A DNA stretch of 64,000 nucleotides, from the NCBI GenBank assembly GCA_018268915.1, contig JAFDVQ010000011.1, forward strand, positions 248,001-312,000, written 5' to 3'. The notes below the pieces were generated by a model that was given only the letters and a program-made list of their open reading frames with translations, made no database searches and was not told where the DNA came from. A program made the translations under genes and the position numbers. This DNA is from Acidobacteriota bacterium. GTDB lineage: Bacteria > Acidobacteriota > Terriglobia > Terriglobales > Acidobacteriaceae. How positions within the stretch are numbered: the stretch's first letter is position 1; each line of letters opens with the position of its first letter. Below, one piece after another: positions 28,542-37,271 of the stretch.

Positions 28542-30185
28542 TTACTGCTTTGACGCGACGGACTTTGCCGGCTGCGGCGGAACGCGACGGATTACGACGT
28601 CAACGTTTGAAGCGGCGCTATCGAGTTCGGCTCTGACGGTGGAAGGGGCGGAGACTGCTTCGTACAGTCCGCTGGTGATGAACTCGTCGGGCACAATGCT
28701 CAGCGGGAAGGGCCCATGCTTTCCCATACGCACAAGGAAGACGCCTGCGCTGTCGCTGTAGATCACTTCTTTGCCGACGCGCAGGGCTGCCCCTTCCACG
28801 GGGTCGCCATGGTCATCTTTCACTGTGCCCTGCACTATGAACTTTGCGATGGAGAAAGTCTCGGAGTGGCCGGCCGACATGCCGTTCATGCGATATAACC
28901 AGGTGCTCATTCCGAAGGTGTAGCGCAGATGACCGGTCGGGTCGACGTTTGAGGCAGCAGTGATCTGCAAGGGGCCAACGACTCTGACGGCAGCATTAAA
29001 GGCCAGCGCTTGCTGAAACGGATGATCGGGGCGAAACGGCAGGTACATGTTCTGATAGTCGGCTTGAAGGACCAGGCGATTGCTCGTGAAGTTGCCTCCA
29101 AAGGCTGCGGTGGTCTGGCCATCGGTGCGGGAGATCAACTGCAGCAAGCTGAGTCGCGAAGAGAAGTTCTCACGTATTGTTCCCGAGAGGATGGTACTGC
29201 TGGGCTGGCCTTCGGACTTGCTCTGAAACCAGTTTTCATTGATCTCAAGTACTCGCCCAAAGCGACGGCCGACGTAGAGGTTGGTTCCTTGTGTCTGCTG
29301 CCCGGAGCTGCTGGAGAAGAACTGCCCGCTTCCGAAATAGAATTTCTTGATGTGGAAGTCGGCGGAGAGCTGATTGACCGAGGCGCGCTGCGTTGCGCCA
29401 CCCAGCGTGAGCGGCTCCAGCAGATTCTGGTGACCGGCGGTAAGGGTGACTGCATCTAGCGGCTTGTAGAGCACCTGCACATTTCCCTTGTCGACTTCCG
29501 AACTCAAAGGAGAAGTGAGCGAGATTCGCTGAAATGCGCTCCCAGTTAACACGTAGCTCGACCGAAAGATGAGAGTTTCTGTCTCCGCGTTCAGGCTGGC
29601 GGCCAGATACTTCTGATTGGAGCCAATGCCGGCGGCGACTGAAGCTTTCACGGATTTGATCGGTCGATATTCCAATCCCTGCAAGGAAGTTTGTCGCCTG
29701 GAGACGATGTTCCGCGAAAAGAATGTGAAGTGGTCGTTGATCTCTCGTTCGTAGAACAGCATCCCTACCGGGTCGTCGCTACTTGCGGCATTGAACAGAC
29801 CTGTGCCGAGCCATGTCGAGGTCGTACCAGCGAAGGCGTAATACTTTCCGAGGCTGTCTTTGTGAGTTATGCCAAGGCCGCGCACAGAGAAGTAGTGGCT
29901 GGCGTCGAAGATATCGGTAGGCAGGACAAAGGGAACAGTCTCGTCGCCGGTGAGCAAGGTGAAGCGTTCAAATTGATAGCGGTTCTCGGCTCCGTAACGA
30001 AAATGACCGTCGAAATAGCCGAGGTTGACACTCCCAGCATATTTAGGGGCGCTGAACTCAACCGATCCGCCCTGCGCGTTGAGCATGGTCGAGGTTCCGC
30101 CCTGAACGCGAAAGACCTGGGCGCTCGCGCTACCGGCAAGCAGGATCGCCAATAGCAGGAGCGCGCATTGGACTTGCAGGCGCAT
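28542..30185 (-). CDS. Outer-membrane beta-barrel protein with C-terminal beta-sandwich domain (usher-like candidate)
   Basis: A 547-residue protein with a signal peptide (residues 1-22, ending GSASA) and about 400 residues of alternating amphipathic strands rich in aromatic and Ser/Gly residues (such as LVLQADYQNMYLPF), typical of an outer-membrane barrel. Near 450-520 there is a CarboxypepD_reg-like or transthyretin-like domain (IVQGTVKDDHGDPVEGAALR). I found no canonical FimD usher motif, and the length is well below the roughly 800 residues of classical ushers. It is the last gene of an operon with a PapD-like chaperone and two pilin-like proteins, so an usher role is the natural inference. 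Confidence 0.75.
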   Translation of the reverse strand: MRLQVQCALLLLAILLAGSASAQVFRVQGGTSTMLNAQGGSVEFSAPKYAGSVNLGYFDGHFRYGAENRYQFERFTLLTGDETVPFVLPTDIFDASHYFSVRGLGITHKDSLGKYYAFAGTTSTWLGTGLFNAASSDDPVGMLFYEREINDHFTFFSRNIVSRRQTSLQGLEYRPIKSVKASVAAGIGSNQKYLAASLNAETETLIFRSSYVLTGSAFQRISLTSPLSSEVDKGNVQVLYKPLDAVTLTAGHQNLLEPLTLGGATQRASVNQLSADFHIKKFYFGSGQFFSSSSGQQTQGTNLYVGRRFGRVLEINENWFQSKSEGQPSSTILSGTIRENFSSRLSLLQLISRTDGQTTAAFGGNFTSNRLVLQADYQNMYLPFRPDHPFQQALAFNAAVRVVGPLQITAASNVDPTGHLRYTFGMSTWLYRMNGMSAGHSETFSIAKFIVQGTVKDDHGDPVEGAALRVGKEVIYSDSAGVFLVRMGKHGPFPLSIVPDEFITSGLYEAVSAPSTVRAELDSAASNVDVVIRRVPPQPAKSVASKQ

Positions 30186-30194
30186 CTGTCAGCT

Positions 30195-30971
30195 CTACCG
30201 CTTTTCTCCAGCGCTCCCCGTCGACGAGGGTGATGCTGAAGCAAGCTGAAGATCGCTACTGCTCTTAGTCTTGAGCTTCTCTTCGATCTTGAAATTGTCG
30301 AACAGGAGACTCAGTTCTGTGGGGAACGAGTCCCGATCAGCCTTGACATCGAGAGGGACTTCGAGGATGCGCCTGCTATGGGGAAAGATGGGGAATCCGG
30401 GAGCGTCCTGCTTCTTTCTGCCGTTTGCCAATTGAGTTTGAAGCACGCGTCCGAAGTCATTGCCGGTGTTCTCGACTTCGAGAAGGACTTTGCTGCCGGC
30501 GTCATCGAGTTCAGCACGTACCACGTGAACATCCGCCTTCTCAGCCCGTTGTTTGGGCAGTAAGTACACGGTGTGAGGCAACTGCAGTCGGACGTTCATA
30601 CCCTGTTCAGTGCGGAAAGCGAACCCCGAGAACGACGCATAGATCACGAACCACCTGGGAGCCGGGGCTGCGCTGGCTTCGTAGAAAACGTAGTAGGTCT
30701 GTTTGGGCTGGATACGAAAGCTGGTTGCAGAGAGCTTCAGATGGATGTCCGGATCCAGAGGCCGGTAGCTGAGCTCGCCTTTTTCGGAAACTGTGAAGCT
30801 TCTGGCTTCGAGAACTACGTTCAGAGGAGTAAGACCGTCATTGACGTACTCCACGCGGCCCTTGGCCGGATTGCCGAGCTCGCTGATTACGGGGCGCACG
30901 GTTTGCGCGACTGCAATTGCATTGAGAGCGAGCGCGAGGAAACTACCTGTCAATAGCGTGAGAGCTTTCAT
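30195..30971 (-). CDS. PapD-like periplasmic chaperone
   Basis: A 258-residue exported protein with a signal peptide (about 1-22). An immunoglobulin-like fold is suggested by RVEYVNDGLTPLNVVLEARSF early on and by the chaperone-type segment FRIQPKQTYYVFYEASAAPAPRWFVIYASFSG, which resembles the strand before the subunit-binding edge in fimbrial chaperones. It then has QLPHTVYLLPK. A second, weaker domain follows (VLLEVENTGNDFGRVLQT), and the C-terminal tail is Ser/Thr-rich. It lies between the pilin-like genes and the outer-membrane protein gene, as expected for a chaperone-usher system. Confidence 0.8.
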   Translation of the reverse strand: MKALTLLTGSFLALALNAIAVAQTVRPVISELGNPAKGRVEYVNDGLTPLNVVLEARSFTVSEKGELSYRPLDPDIHLKLSATSFRIQPKQTYYVFYEASAAPAPRWFVIYASFSGFAFRTEQGMNVRLQLPHTVYLLPKQRAEKADVHVVRAELDDAGSKVLLEVENTGNDFGRVLQTQLANGRKKQDAPGFPIFPHSRRILEVPLDVKADRDSFPTELSLLFDNFKIEEKLKTKSSSDLQLASASPSSTGSAGEKR

Positions 30972-30988
30972 GGTCGTACCTTATGAAG

Positions 30989-31549
30989 CTAGAAGGCCTG
31001 AGCTTGTATGGTCAGGGTTCCTGTGTATGTGCCAGCCTGCAGATTCGGCTGCGACGCCAGGTTGATGTTGAAAGTCATTGCGTCGCTTCTGGAGCCCGTT
31101 TTGTTGAATCCGAGAATCAGTGCAGACGATACCCATAATCCTGCATTCGCTCCTCCAAACGGCACCGTATTTGTCAGGGGCGTGAATGCACCACCATTGT
31201 CCGAAATCTCAAAATTTGCTGACGGAATATTGTGTCCGGCGCCATCGCTAAGCGCGGCTGAAGAGGAACTGAAATATGCGTAGAGTCTCACGAGGTTCAC
31301 GCTCGGCCTCAACAACCAGGTTGTAGTGGCTGTGATGCCGGTGCTCCCCGGATTGCTGGCCCGGCCAGCGACGAGGTTGAAATTCACGGCGTTCCCGGAG
31401 AGCGTCACGGTGACCGAGTCCGCGAGAACAGCATTCAGGGCAATCGGGCTGGCGCCGGAATTCTTTACCTGCGCGCAGGCAGGTACCGCAAACGCGGCTG
31501 CCGCGAAGAGTAGTGCCGCGAGTTTTCCGAGGATAGTCCGCATGCTCAT
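30989..31549 (-). CDS. Secreted pilin-like protein (SCPU/DUF4402-like), copy 2
   Basis: The ATG at 31549 follows AAGGAAAA; the frame extends to 31633 without a good start. It encodes 186 residues with a signal peptide ending PACAQ. The mature part is beta-rich with the block DAMTFNINLASQPNLQAGTYTGTLTIQAQAF, shared closely with the upstream copy. The ending (GTYTGTLTIQAQ) matches the spore-coat-U/DUF4402 type of subunit handled by chaperone-usher systems. It is probably the second structural subunit of the fibre encoded by this operon. Confidence 0.8.
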   Translation of the reverse strand: MSMRTILGKLAALLFAAAAFAVPACAQVKNSGASPIALNAVLADSVTVTLSGNAVNFNLVAGRASNPGSTGITATTTWLLRPSVNLVRLYAYFSSSSAALSDGAGHNIPSANFEISDNGGAFTPLTNTVPFGGANAGLWVSSALILGFNKTGSRSDAMTFNINLASQPNLQAGTYTGTLTIQAQAF

Positions 31550-31657
31550 CTGCAGTTTTCCTTGAGATAGAGTCAACAAAGAACGAGGATCGTCCAGCAT
31601 GGGCGAGGAGGCGCCTGAGGGGCTCCCGCCCATGGTGAACTCAACTGGTTGATGGGT

Positions 31658-32221
31658 CTACGGAGTTGCCTGTGCCTGAATGTTCAGCGTTCCGGTGTAG
31701 GTGTTGGCAGGAAGCTGAGGCAGTGTGCCGCCAGTGAGGTTGATGTTGAACGTCATGGCGTCAGTGCGGTTGGCAGAGCGGTTTGCTGCGGTGATGGGAA
31801 CAGTTGCCAGCTTGAGACCGGCATTTGCACCGCCGAACGCGACGGTGTTCGTCAGCGCCGCGGGAGCGCCCGCGTTGTCTGCGATAGAGAAGGCTGAAGA
31901 CGGGATGTTGTCGCCCGAGCCATCGGTCAAGGCCGCTGCGGCGCTTGCGAAGTAAGCATAGACGCCAACGGAGTTGCGGCCGGGGGCCAGGGTCCATGCG
32001 GTGGTAGCCGTGATTCCGGCAGAGCCGGCATTGGTGGCACTTCCGGCGCTAAGGGCGAAGTTTACGGTGTTGGCCGAAAGCGTTACAGTGAGCGATTCGG
32101 TCAGGTTAGCGTTCAGGGCAATTGCTTGAGCGCCAGAATTCAGCTGCGCAGCAGCCATCGAGGCCGAGAGCGTCAACGCGCACGCGATCATCACAGCCCA
32201 AGAGATTCTTACGGTCTTCAT
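31658..32221 (-). CDS. Secreted pilin-like protein (SCPU/DUF4402-like), copy 1
   Basis: The ATG at 32221 follows GGAGGAAAG, giving 188 residues with a signal peptide ending SMAAA. The mature protein is low in charge, rich in Ala, Asn, Ser and Thr, and ends NTYTGTLNIQAQATP, close to its neighbour copy. Both share NIPS-F-I-DN-GA, FGGANAGL and DAMTFNINL. It is the first gene of the four-gene operon. The upstream 400 bp hold the promoter. The long uncharged beta structure fits a polymerising surface subunit. Confidence 0.8.
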   Translation of the reverse strand: MKTVRISWAVMIACALTLSASMAAAQLNSGAQAIALNANLTESLTVTLSANTVNFALSAGSATNAGSAGITATTAWTLAPGRNSVGVYAYFASAAAALTDGSGDNIPSSAFSIADNAGAPAALTNTVAFGGANAGLKLATVPITAANRSANRTDAMTFNINLTGGTLPQLPANTYTGTLNIQAQATP

Positions 32222-32627
32222 CTTTCCTCCGAGGGTTAGGTACCACCAACGATTTCTTTCTTCGCCAGCGTGTTCGCGAAGGCCCGGCAGATGCACGCAT
32301 CTCGTAACCCATGGCGTTTATATGAGAAGCGCAAGCAAGGTCCTACGGCACTTACGTAATGAAGCTTCCTGTTTTGGCCATCTGAGTTCATTTTGGTGTT
32401 TCCCGGCGATTCAGAGCCCTGCTGATATTGCGGGCAACATCATTGAAAACAGGAGACTTATGAGAGTGAGGAGGGAATTAGTCTAAATGCAACGAAATAA
32501 AGACTTTAGTAACTATGCCGTTCGTAACTCCAGCATTCTGCTACGGTTGCACGAGTTAATCCGTCCCGTTCCAGGTCAAAATATTGACCAGGGAAAGTAG
32601 CTCGATGGATAACTTCGATCGCTGCTT
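32222..32627. other. 406-bp intergenic region
   Basis: This region separates the pilin-like operon from the methyltransferase gene stop, with the promoter of the pilin operon expected inside. I could not pick a convincing -35/-10 pair. A plus-strand 37-codon frame (32487-32600) preceded by GAGGAGGG is present, but has no other support. Confidence 0.5.
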
Positions 32628-33203
32628 TCAACGCAGGAACGGTATATATGCCCAGGTTGATTGGCGGTAAGCTGCGTAGTTTTCTCCGAATCGATCAGCC
32701 AACAATCTCTCTTCGGCGCTCACTCTGATTTCAGTGCCGACAATGTAAAAGACGATAGCGGCAATCAGAAGGGGCCACCACGCTTTCACGAGCCCTGTCT
32801 GCAACAGCATGCCAAACATGGAGGTGTATATCGGATTGCGGATCCAGTGATATGGACCTGTCGTGATCAGCTCGTGATCCTCGCTCAATGCTGCTTCAAA
32901 ACGCCACTGCTTATCGAGATGGCGCGTGGCGAGCCAGGCAAGAGCCACGGCTAACGGACCGACGAGGACTGAAGCGATGAGAGAAACTTCGGACTTGTGA
33001 AATCCTCGCGGGAATACGAAGGTCCAAACGCACGCGTAGCCGAGCATTACGAGACCGATTCCGACGCGTGATGATGCAGCTCTGACCACTTTCTTTTTGC
33101 CGGCAGCTCGCTGACGCGGCCGCACAAAGGCTAGCATCCAGCCGAGCCAGCAGATGCCGAGTACAATCCATGCAGTGATTTCCAGCGGCGTCGAGATCTT
33201 CAC
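32628..33203 (-). CDS. Isoprenylcysteine carboxyl methyltransferase-like membrane protein (ICMT/PEMT type)
   Basis: A 191-residue membrane protein with several helices, starting TAWIVLGICWLGWMLAF. The C-terminal half has the family signature HELITTGPYHWIRNPIYTSMF, followed by helices and E-x-R-x7-RLLADRFGENYAAYR, which bind S-adenosylmethionine and substrate in ICMT/phospholipid methyltransferases. The substrate is unknown. Its start overlaps the trmD stop by four bases (33200-33203), so it is translationally coupled to trmD. Confidence 0.88.
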   Translation of the reverse strand: MKISTPLEITAWIVLGICWLGWMLAFVRPRQRAAGKKKVVRAASSRVGIGLVMLGYACVWTFVFPRGFHKSEVSLIASVLVGPLAVALAWLATRHLDKQWRFEAALSEDHELITTGPYHWIRNPIYTSMFGMLLQTGLVKAWWPLLIAAIVFYIVGTEIRVSAEERLLADRFGENYAAYRQSTWAYIPFLR

Positions 33204-34030
33204 TTTTCACCTTCTTCTTCGCGGATCGCGATGAGCAGCCGCTGGTCGCCTTCGTTCAGCGATGCAGCTTTCAGAAGGTCCGGACGGTTTCGCAGTGTTT
33301 TCCGCAACTGCTGCTCGCGCCGCCACCGTCTAATTTGCTGGTGGTCGCCGTTCAGGAGCACTTCCGGCGCACGAAGTCCTGCGAACTCAGCTGGTCGCGT
33401 GTAGTGAGGATAGTCCAGCAGGCCGCCGGAGCCATGCTGCGATCGGGGCACGCCTTCCAGGTCCACATCGATGTCGGCATCGCGGACGCCGAAGCTTTCG
33501 AACTCGCCGGAGGCTTCGTTGCCGAGAACTCCGGGCACAAGCCGCATTACGGTATCGACTACGACGGCGGCGGCGAGTTCTCCGCCGCTTAGAACATAGT
33601 CTCCGATTGAAAGTTCCATATCGCAGTAGAGCTGGTTGATCCGCTCGTCCACGCCCTCGTAGCGTCCGCAGATCAACACGATGCGCTTCGTCTTCGCGAG
33701 TTCGCGCGCGACAGCCTGAGAGAACGGGCGTCCCTGGGCGGAGAGAAGAATGACGCGTGGCCTTGACGAGTCCTGTTCATACTCGCGACCAGCCAGAGGG
33801 GAAATGCCGATGGATGAGAGAGCCTCAGCAAGAGGCTCGGGTTTGAGCACCATCCCCTCGCCGCCGCCGAAGGGCCTGTCATCCACTGTGCGATGGCGAT
33901 CATGCGTAAAGGCGCGCAGGTCGTGGAGGTTAGCGGTGACCAACCCCTCAGCCTGCGCGCGCCGCACGATTCCATGCTCGAAGATTCCCGCAAAAAATCC
34001 GGGGAAGATCGTGATGATTTCGAATTGCAT
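33200..34030 (-). CDS. trmD: tRNA (guanine-37-N1)-methyltransferase
   Basis: A 276-residue SPOUT enzyme that methylates G37 of tRNAs using S-adenosylmethionine, preventing frameshifting. Conserved pieces are MQFEIITIFPGFF at the start, DDRPFGGGEGMV, the knot region IVLICGRYEGVDERI, and SIGDYVLSGGELAA. The dimer-interface C-terminal region is also present. It is on the same strand as rpsP, khpA and rimM but separated from rimM by about 6.9 kb of other genes. It is translationally coupled to the ICMT-like gene by a 4-base overlap. Confidence 0.97.
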   Translation of the reverse strand: MQFEIITIFPGFFAGIFEHGIVRRAQAEGLVTANLHDLRAFTHDRHRTVDDRPFGGGEGMVLKPEPLAEALSSIGISPLAGREYEQDSSRPRVILLSAQGRPFSQAVARELAKTKRIVLICGRYEGVDERINQLYCDMELSIGDYVLSGGELAAAVVVDTVMRLVPGVLGNEASGEFESFGVRDADIDVDLEGVPRSQHGSGGLLDYPHYTRPAEFAGLRAPEVLLNGDHQQIRRWRREQQLRKTLRNRPDLLKAASLNEGDQRLLIAIREEEGEK

Positions 34031-34090
34031 ACGGTCTCATCACGATCATAAGATGCGACGCGCGGTTTGGGTCGGCAATCGGCGGGGACG

Positions 34091-34828
34091 TCATCCGACA
34101 ATCGCAAATGCGAACTTCATCCACCACTCCGGCTTGGTGATCACTACGAAGAGGGCGAGGGCCTGGCCAGCGACGAATACTGGGAGACCGAACTTATAGA
34201 CCGCGTGGATACGGCGATTGACGATCAGATCACGCGCGATGCCGAGCACCAGGAGGAAATCCACTCCCGCGTAAAAGCCCCCATTTGAAAGCAGGGGGAA
34301 GCGGCCCCAGCCGGCGGCAGTCAGCGCACAGGTGGCTAGCAGCATCATGCGGCGATGATGCTCCGGCTTTTTGCGCCAGACGATCGCCAACGCGAAGCAC
34401 ACGGCGAAGCAGGTGATGTCCCAGAAGGGGATGATGAGGAAATTTGCTTCCGTGCGGTGGAACTGGTGAAGGTAGTAGCGAGCCATGGTCAGCGTGGTCG
34501 AGATGCCGAGGTAGATCATTGATGCGCCAAGCGCTGCGCCAAACCAGCCGACATTGCGATGCCAGCGGACGCTGCGGGCACGCACCAGAGCGGACTGCAT
34601 GATGAAGAACAGCAGCCAGCTCGAGAATACGATGCCGTGAACCCAGAGAATCCATGGCCGCTCTACGTCAGGATGGATCAGGTTTTTATTGACAGTGTGG
34701 CTGAATCCCCAGAAGACGACCACTGCGACGAGCACAGACATCATGAAGTAGAAGTACTTTTCAAGGGTCTGTACAAGCACGGACTTCTCGGGAATGCTGA
34801 CCAGGGGAATCGGAGCTGTGATCGCCAT
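34091..34828 (-). CDS. Polytopic membrane protein of unknown function
   Basis: The ATG at 34828 has GAAGGAGA upstream, giving 245 residues with about seven membrane helices. Sequence pieces include WILWVHGIVFSSWLLFFIMQSALV, HRNVGWFGAALGASMIYLGI and KPEHHRRMMLLATCAL, with the paired His/Arg residues often seen in uncharacterised integral membrane proteins. I do not recognise the family with certainty. It follows the O-methyltransferase gene by 74 bp on the same strand and may belong to its operon. Confidence 0.8.
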   Translation of the reverse strand: MAITAPIPLVSIPEKSVLVQTLEKYFYFMMSVLVAVVVFWGFSHTVNKNLIHPDVERPWILWVHGIVFSSWLLFFIMQSALVRARSVRWHRNVGWFGAALGASMIYLGISTTLTMARYYLHQFHRTEANFLIIPFWDITCFAVCFALAIVWRKKPEHHRRMMLLATCALTAAGWGRFPLLSNGGFYAGVDFLLVLGIARDLIVNRRIHAVYKFGLPVFVAGQALALFVVITKPEWWMKFAFAIVG

Positions 34829-34902
34829 TGCAATCTCCTTCAGGCTTGATCCTTGCGTCGGCGCGGAGGGCAATCCGACGCGAGGGAACAACGATAAGCG
34901 AC

Positions 34903-35985
34903 TTACATCGGTCGCGCTTCGAGCAGGCATAGTGGTGACTTTGTCGAAATGACCCTCTCCAAAGCGAACCCGGCAGAGTGTAACAGCCTCTGGAACTCGT
35001 TCCGCGTGCGCTCTTTTCCGCCCACAAAGGCCATCATCTCGATGTCGAGTAGTTTTCCTGGATGCGGATCAGCGCTGTCGTCGAGTACGGCTTCGGCGAG
35101 GACCAGCTTCCCGTTGGGGGAGATCACACTTCGAATGTTCCGCAACAGCTGGAGAGCAGCTCCGTCTGCCCAGTCGTGGACGATGTGCTTCATCACGTAG
35201 CAATCGCCGCCAGCCGGAACGGCCTCGAAGAAGTTGCACTCTGCCGCTTCGCAGCGAGTTGCCAGACGGTCCTCTGCGATGGCTCTCTTCGTCTGTGTAA
35301 GCACAGCAGGCATCTCGGCTACGACGCCCTGGGCTGTGGGGTTGGCGTGAAGAATCGACCGCAGCAGCGCGCCATGGCCGCCGCCCACGTCGATTATCTT
35401 CTTGAAGCCGCTGAAGTCATACGCTTCAAGAAACGCAGGAATACACATTTCGCTGATGCTGGTCATGGCGTTGTTGAAGACTGCAGCTTCACTCTTGTTT
35501 TCCGTCTTCGAGAGCCAGTTGAAGAACGGTTCGCCATAGACCTGATCGAAGGTGGTCTTGCCTTCCTGCACACTGCCTTTGAGCTCGCTGTAAAGTTTCA
35601 GGTGCAGGGGATCGGCGATCCACTCGATGCAGTCGGCCATCGATCCAGCAATGCCCCGGCGCAACAGCTGCCCTGCATCTGTCAGCTTGTAGCTGCGAGC
35701 GGCGGTACGGGTGACGATCTGGCTGACTTCCAGAACTCGAAGGATTCTGTAGAGGTAGTCCGGGTCAGTTCCGGATTCGAGAGCAAGCTTGTCAACATCT
35801 TTTGCGCCGGCCCCGATCAGATCAGGAATCCTCAGCTTCACGGCGGTGTTGAGACAGGCGGAGGCGATGTATGCCAGACCTGTCTGGAGAAGTACGGCCT
35901 GCGGGGTGCTTGCTGGTGCGGGTCCAGCCGTCATGGCCGGAGCTGGAACTGAATCGAATGTTTGCTGCGCTACGATCGTGGCCAT
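34903..35985 (-). CDS. O-methyltransferase family 2 (hydroxyneurosporene/acetylserotonin-type)
   Basis: A 360-residue SAM-dependent enzyme. An N-terminal winged-helix dimerisation domain (about 30-110, AVKLRIPDLIGAG, LYRILRVLEVSQIV) precedes the catalytic domain. The SAM-binding loop is IIDVGGGHGALL (D199-G205) and the likely catalytic His is in KHIVHDWADG (H270). The family transfers methyl to hydroxyl groups in antibiotic, carotenoid or phenazine pathways, but no such pathway is visible here. The AGGAG-led ATG at 35985 starts 33 bp after a small ORF. Confidence 0.9.
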   Translation of the reverse strand: MATIVAQQTFDSVPAPAMTAGPAPASTPQAVLLQTGLAYIASACLNTAVKLRIPDLIGAGAKDVDKLALESGTDPDYLYRILRVLEVSQIVTRTAARSYKLTDAGQLLRRGIAGSMADCIEWIADPLHLKLYSELKGSVQEGKTTFDQVYGEPFFNWLSKTENKSEAAVFNNAMTSISEMCIPAFLEAYDFSGFKKIIDVGGGHGALLRSILHANPTAQGVVAEMPAVLTQTKRAIAEDRLATRCEAAECNFFEAVPAGGDCYVMKHIVHDWADGAALQLLRNIRSVISPNGKLVLAEAVLDDSADPHPGKLLDIEMMAFVGGKERTRNEFQRLLHSAGFALERVISTKSPLCLLEARPM

Positions 35986-36018
35986 GTGTGCGTCTCCTTC
36001 GAAATTGGTGTGCTGGTG

Positions 36019-36237
36019 CTACCAGCTGGGGAAGGTGGAAGAGATGTGTGTCGGGGTATTGAGGTAGGCGGTGATCAGCTTTCTCACCGCCTCCTTGCTA
36101 TACGCCTGACCAACCTGCGTGATTTCTGCATGCTGATCGGATGTGTCGCTCCGGTTCGATGCTGAGCCAGCCTCCGTTACGCGGCGCATCAGCATCCATG
36201 CTGCGGAGAGCACCGCGTCGTGACCTATGTTTGCCAT
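36019..36237 (-). CDS. Small protein of unknown function upstream of the O-methyltransferase
   Basis: A 72-residue ORF whose ATG at 36237 follows a GAGGAG site 8-10 bases upstream. The N-terminal half is MANIGHDAVLSAAWMLMRRV and the C-terminal part is AYSKEAVRKLITAYLNTPTH with a short aromatic end. I recognise no family. It sits 33 bp before the O-methyltransferase gene and behind a sequence block shared with the region upstream of the next gene. It could be a small accessory or substrate peptide, but this is a guess. Confidence 0.5.
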   Translation of the reverse strand: MANIGHDAVLSAAWMLMRRVTEAGSASNRSDTSDQHAEITQVGQAYSKEAVRKLITAYLNTPTHISSTFPSW

Positions 36238-36313
36238 TTCTAATGCTCCTCGATTGGACGAGGCCGGGGTTCGGGGGAAGATTTCCGGCCTCTGAAGTTC
36301 CGTTCACTTGTTA

Positions 36314-36374
36314 GCGCGCAAGTCAGGGGAAAAGTGGCTCAAGTATGGCGAAATTTTGTTGAGATTCTTTTCGG
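36314..36374. repeat. Conserved noncoding block, copy A
   Basis: On the plus strand it reads GGGGAAAAGTGGCTCAAG, then GAGATTCTTTTCGGC after about 18 bp. Copy B at 37272-37322 has the same pieces in the same order with an internal gap. It lies 77-137 bp upstream of the small ORF at 36237, a promoter-proximal position. Confidence 0.65.
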
Positions 36375-36375
36375 C

Positions 36376-37203
36376 TTAGCGGCTTGCTGCAGCGGCTTTA
36401 GAACCCGAGTGTCCGAAGAGCCGCGCCACCGTTTCCGATTGCTTCCTGTCACCCTGGATCTGGGCCCAAACCGGCTGGCCGTCGGCTGAAGATCCCAGCG
36501 AGACAGAGAGTTTTTTGTCAGGGGTGTAGTAGGCCTTCGCCACTCCCTCGATCGGTATGGGCTCCGTCTTCACGGTCTTCTGGTCTTGCGCGAGGTCATG
36601 GACAAACAAGTGCACGTGGACTTCGGGACTTACGTATGCCGCCTGCTTCTCGTCTTCGATTGCGCTGATCTGGGGGAGAACCTTGTCCAGGTGAGCCTTC
36701 TGTATCGCCTTCGACGCAGCGTAGGCCTTGTTTGCCTCAGAGCGAAGCCGGTCTGCCTCTGCCTGGTTTTTGTTTTTCAACTCGGCGATCGACTTATATC
36801 CCAGGTCGCTGCCCTGGTGGTATAGTGTGTCCGCTTCCTTCTGCTCTTCCGGCGATAGCTTGCGCAGAGCTTCGATGCGCGCATCATATTGCCTGCCGCG
36901 TTCATCATTCTGTTTCCGGTCGGCAACCGAGATGTAGGTTGCATCAATTGCGGCCACGGGCTTCGATCCCTTGCACACACTGTTGGGAGCGGAGGGGAAG
37001 GTCTTCACCGGCTGAAGTTCCCACCCTTCAAGCGGGTTGGGGATCGCCGCTTTCAGCGCCTGGGTGTTTGCCAGATAGCTCTGTTGTTCCGCCTCGGTCG
37101 TGGGGCGAACGCCTTCCGGGCAATCCGCAAACAGAATGCCGGCTCCCGAAATGAGGATGGTATAGACGATGGTCCAGGAAAGTCTCAAAACAAGCTTGGT
37201 CAC
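36376..37203 (-). CDS. Secreted coiled protein of unknown function
   Basis: The likely start is GTG 37203 with AAGGAGAAAATC before it, giving 275 residues. It has a signal peptide (VLRLSWTIVYTILISGAGIL) and a Cys soon after (ADCPEG), a possible but unproven lipoprotein site. The middle region is highly charged and helical (KLSPEEQKEADTLYHQGSDL, KNKNQAEADRLRSEANKAYA). The end is less ordered. I recognise no family. Flanking blocks A and B bracket the gene closely, which could mean shared regulation or a past insertion. Confidence 0.75.
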   Translation of the reverse strand: MTKLVLRLSWTIVYTILISGAGILFADCPEGVRPTTEAEQQSYLANTQALKAAIPNPLEGWELQPVKTFPSAPNSVCKGSKPVAAIDATYISVADRKQNDERGRQYDARIEALRKLSPEEQKEADTLYHQGSDLGYKSIAELKNKNQAEADRLRSEANKAYAASKAIQKAHLDKVLPQISAIEDEKQAAYVSPEVHVHLFVHDLAQDQKTVKTEPIPIEGVAKAYYTPDKKLSVSLGSSADGQPVWAQIQGDRKQSETVARLFGHSGSKAAAASR

Positions 37204-37271
37204 GATTTTCTCCTTGTCGGGCCCGGCAAATATCACGCTGCATTCGGCTCCTGAAGCAGCGTCACTTAGAT

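Noticed and set aside
32487..32600. 37-codon plus-strand frame preceded by GAGGAGGG
   Set aside because: Only the ribosome-like site supports it; no conservation evidence can be given here.
35062..35952. 296-codon plus-strand frame opposite the O-methyltransferase
   Set aside because: Shadow of a clear methyltransferase gene.
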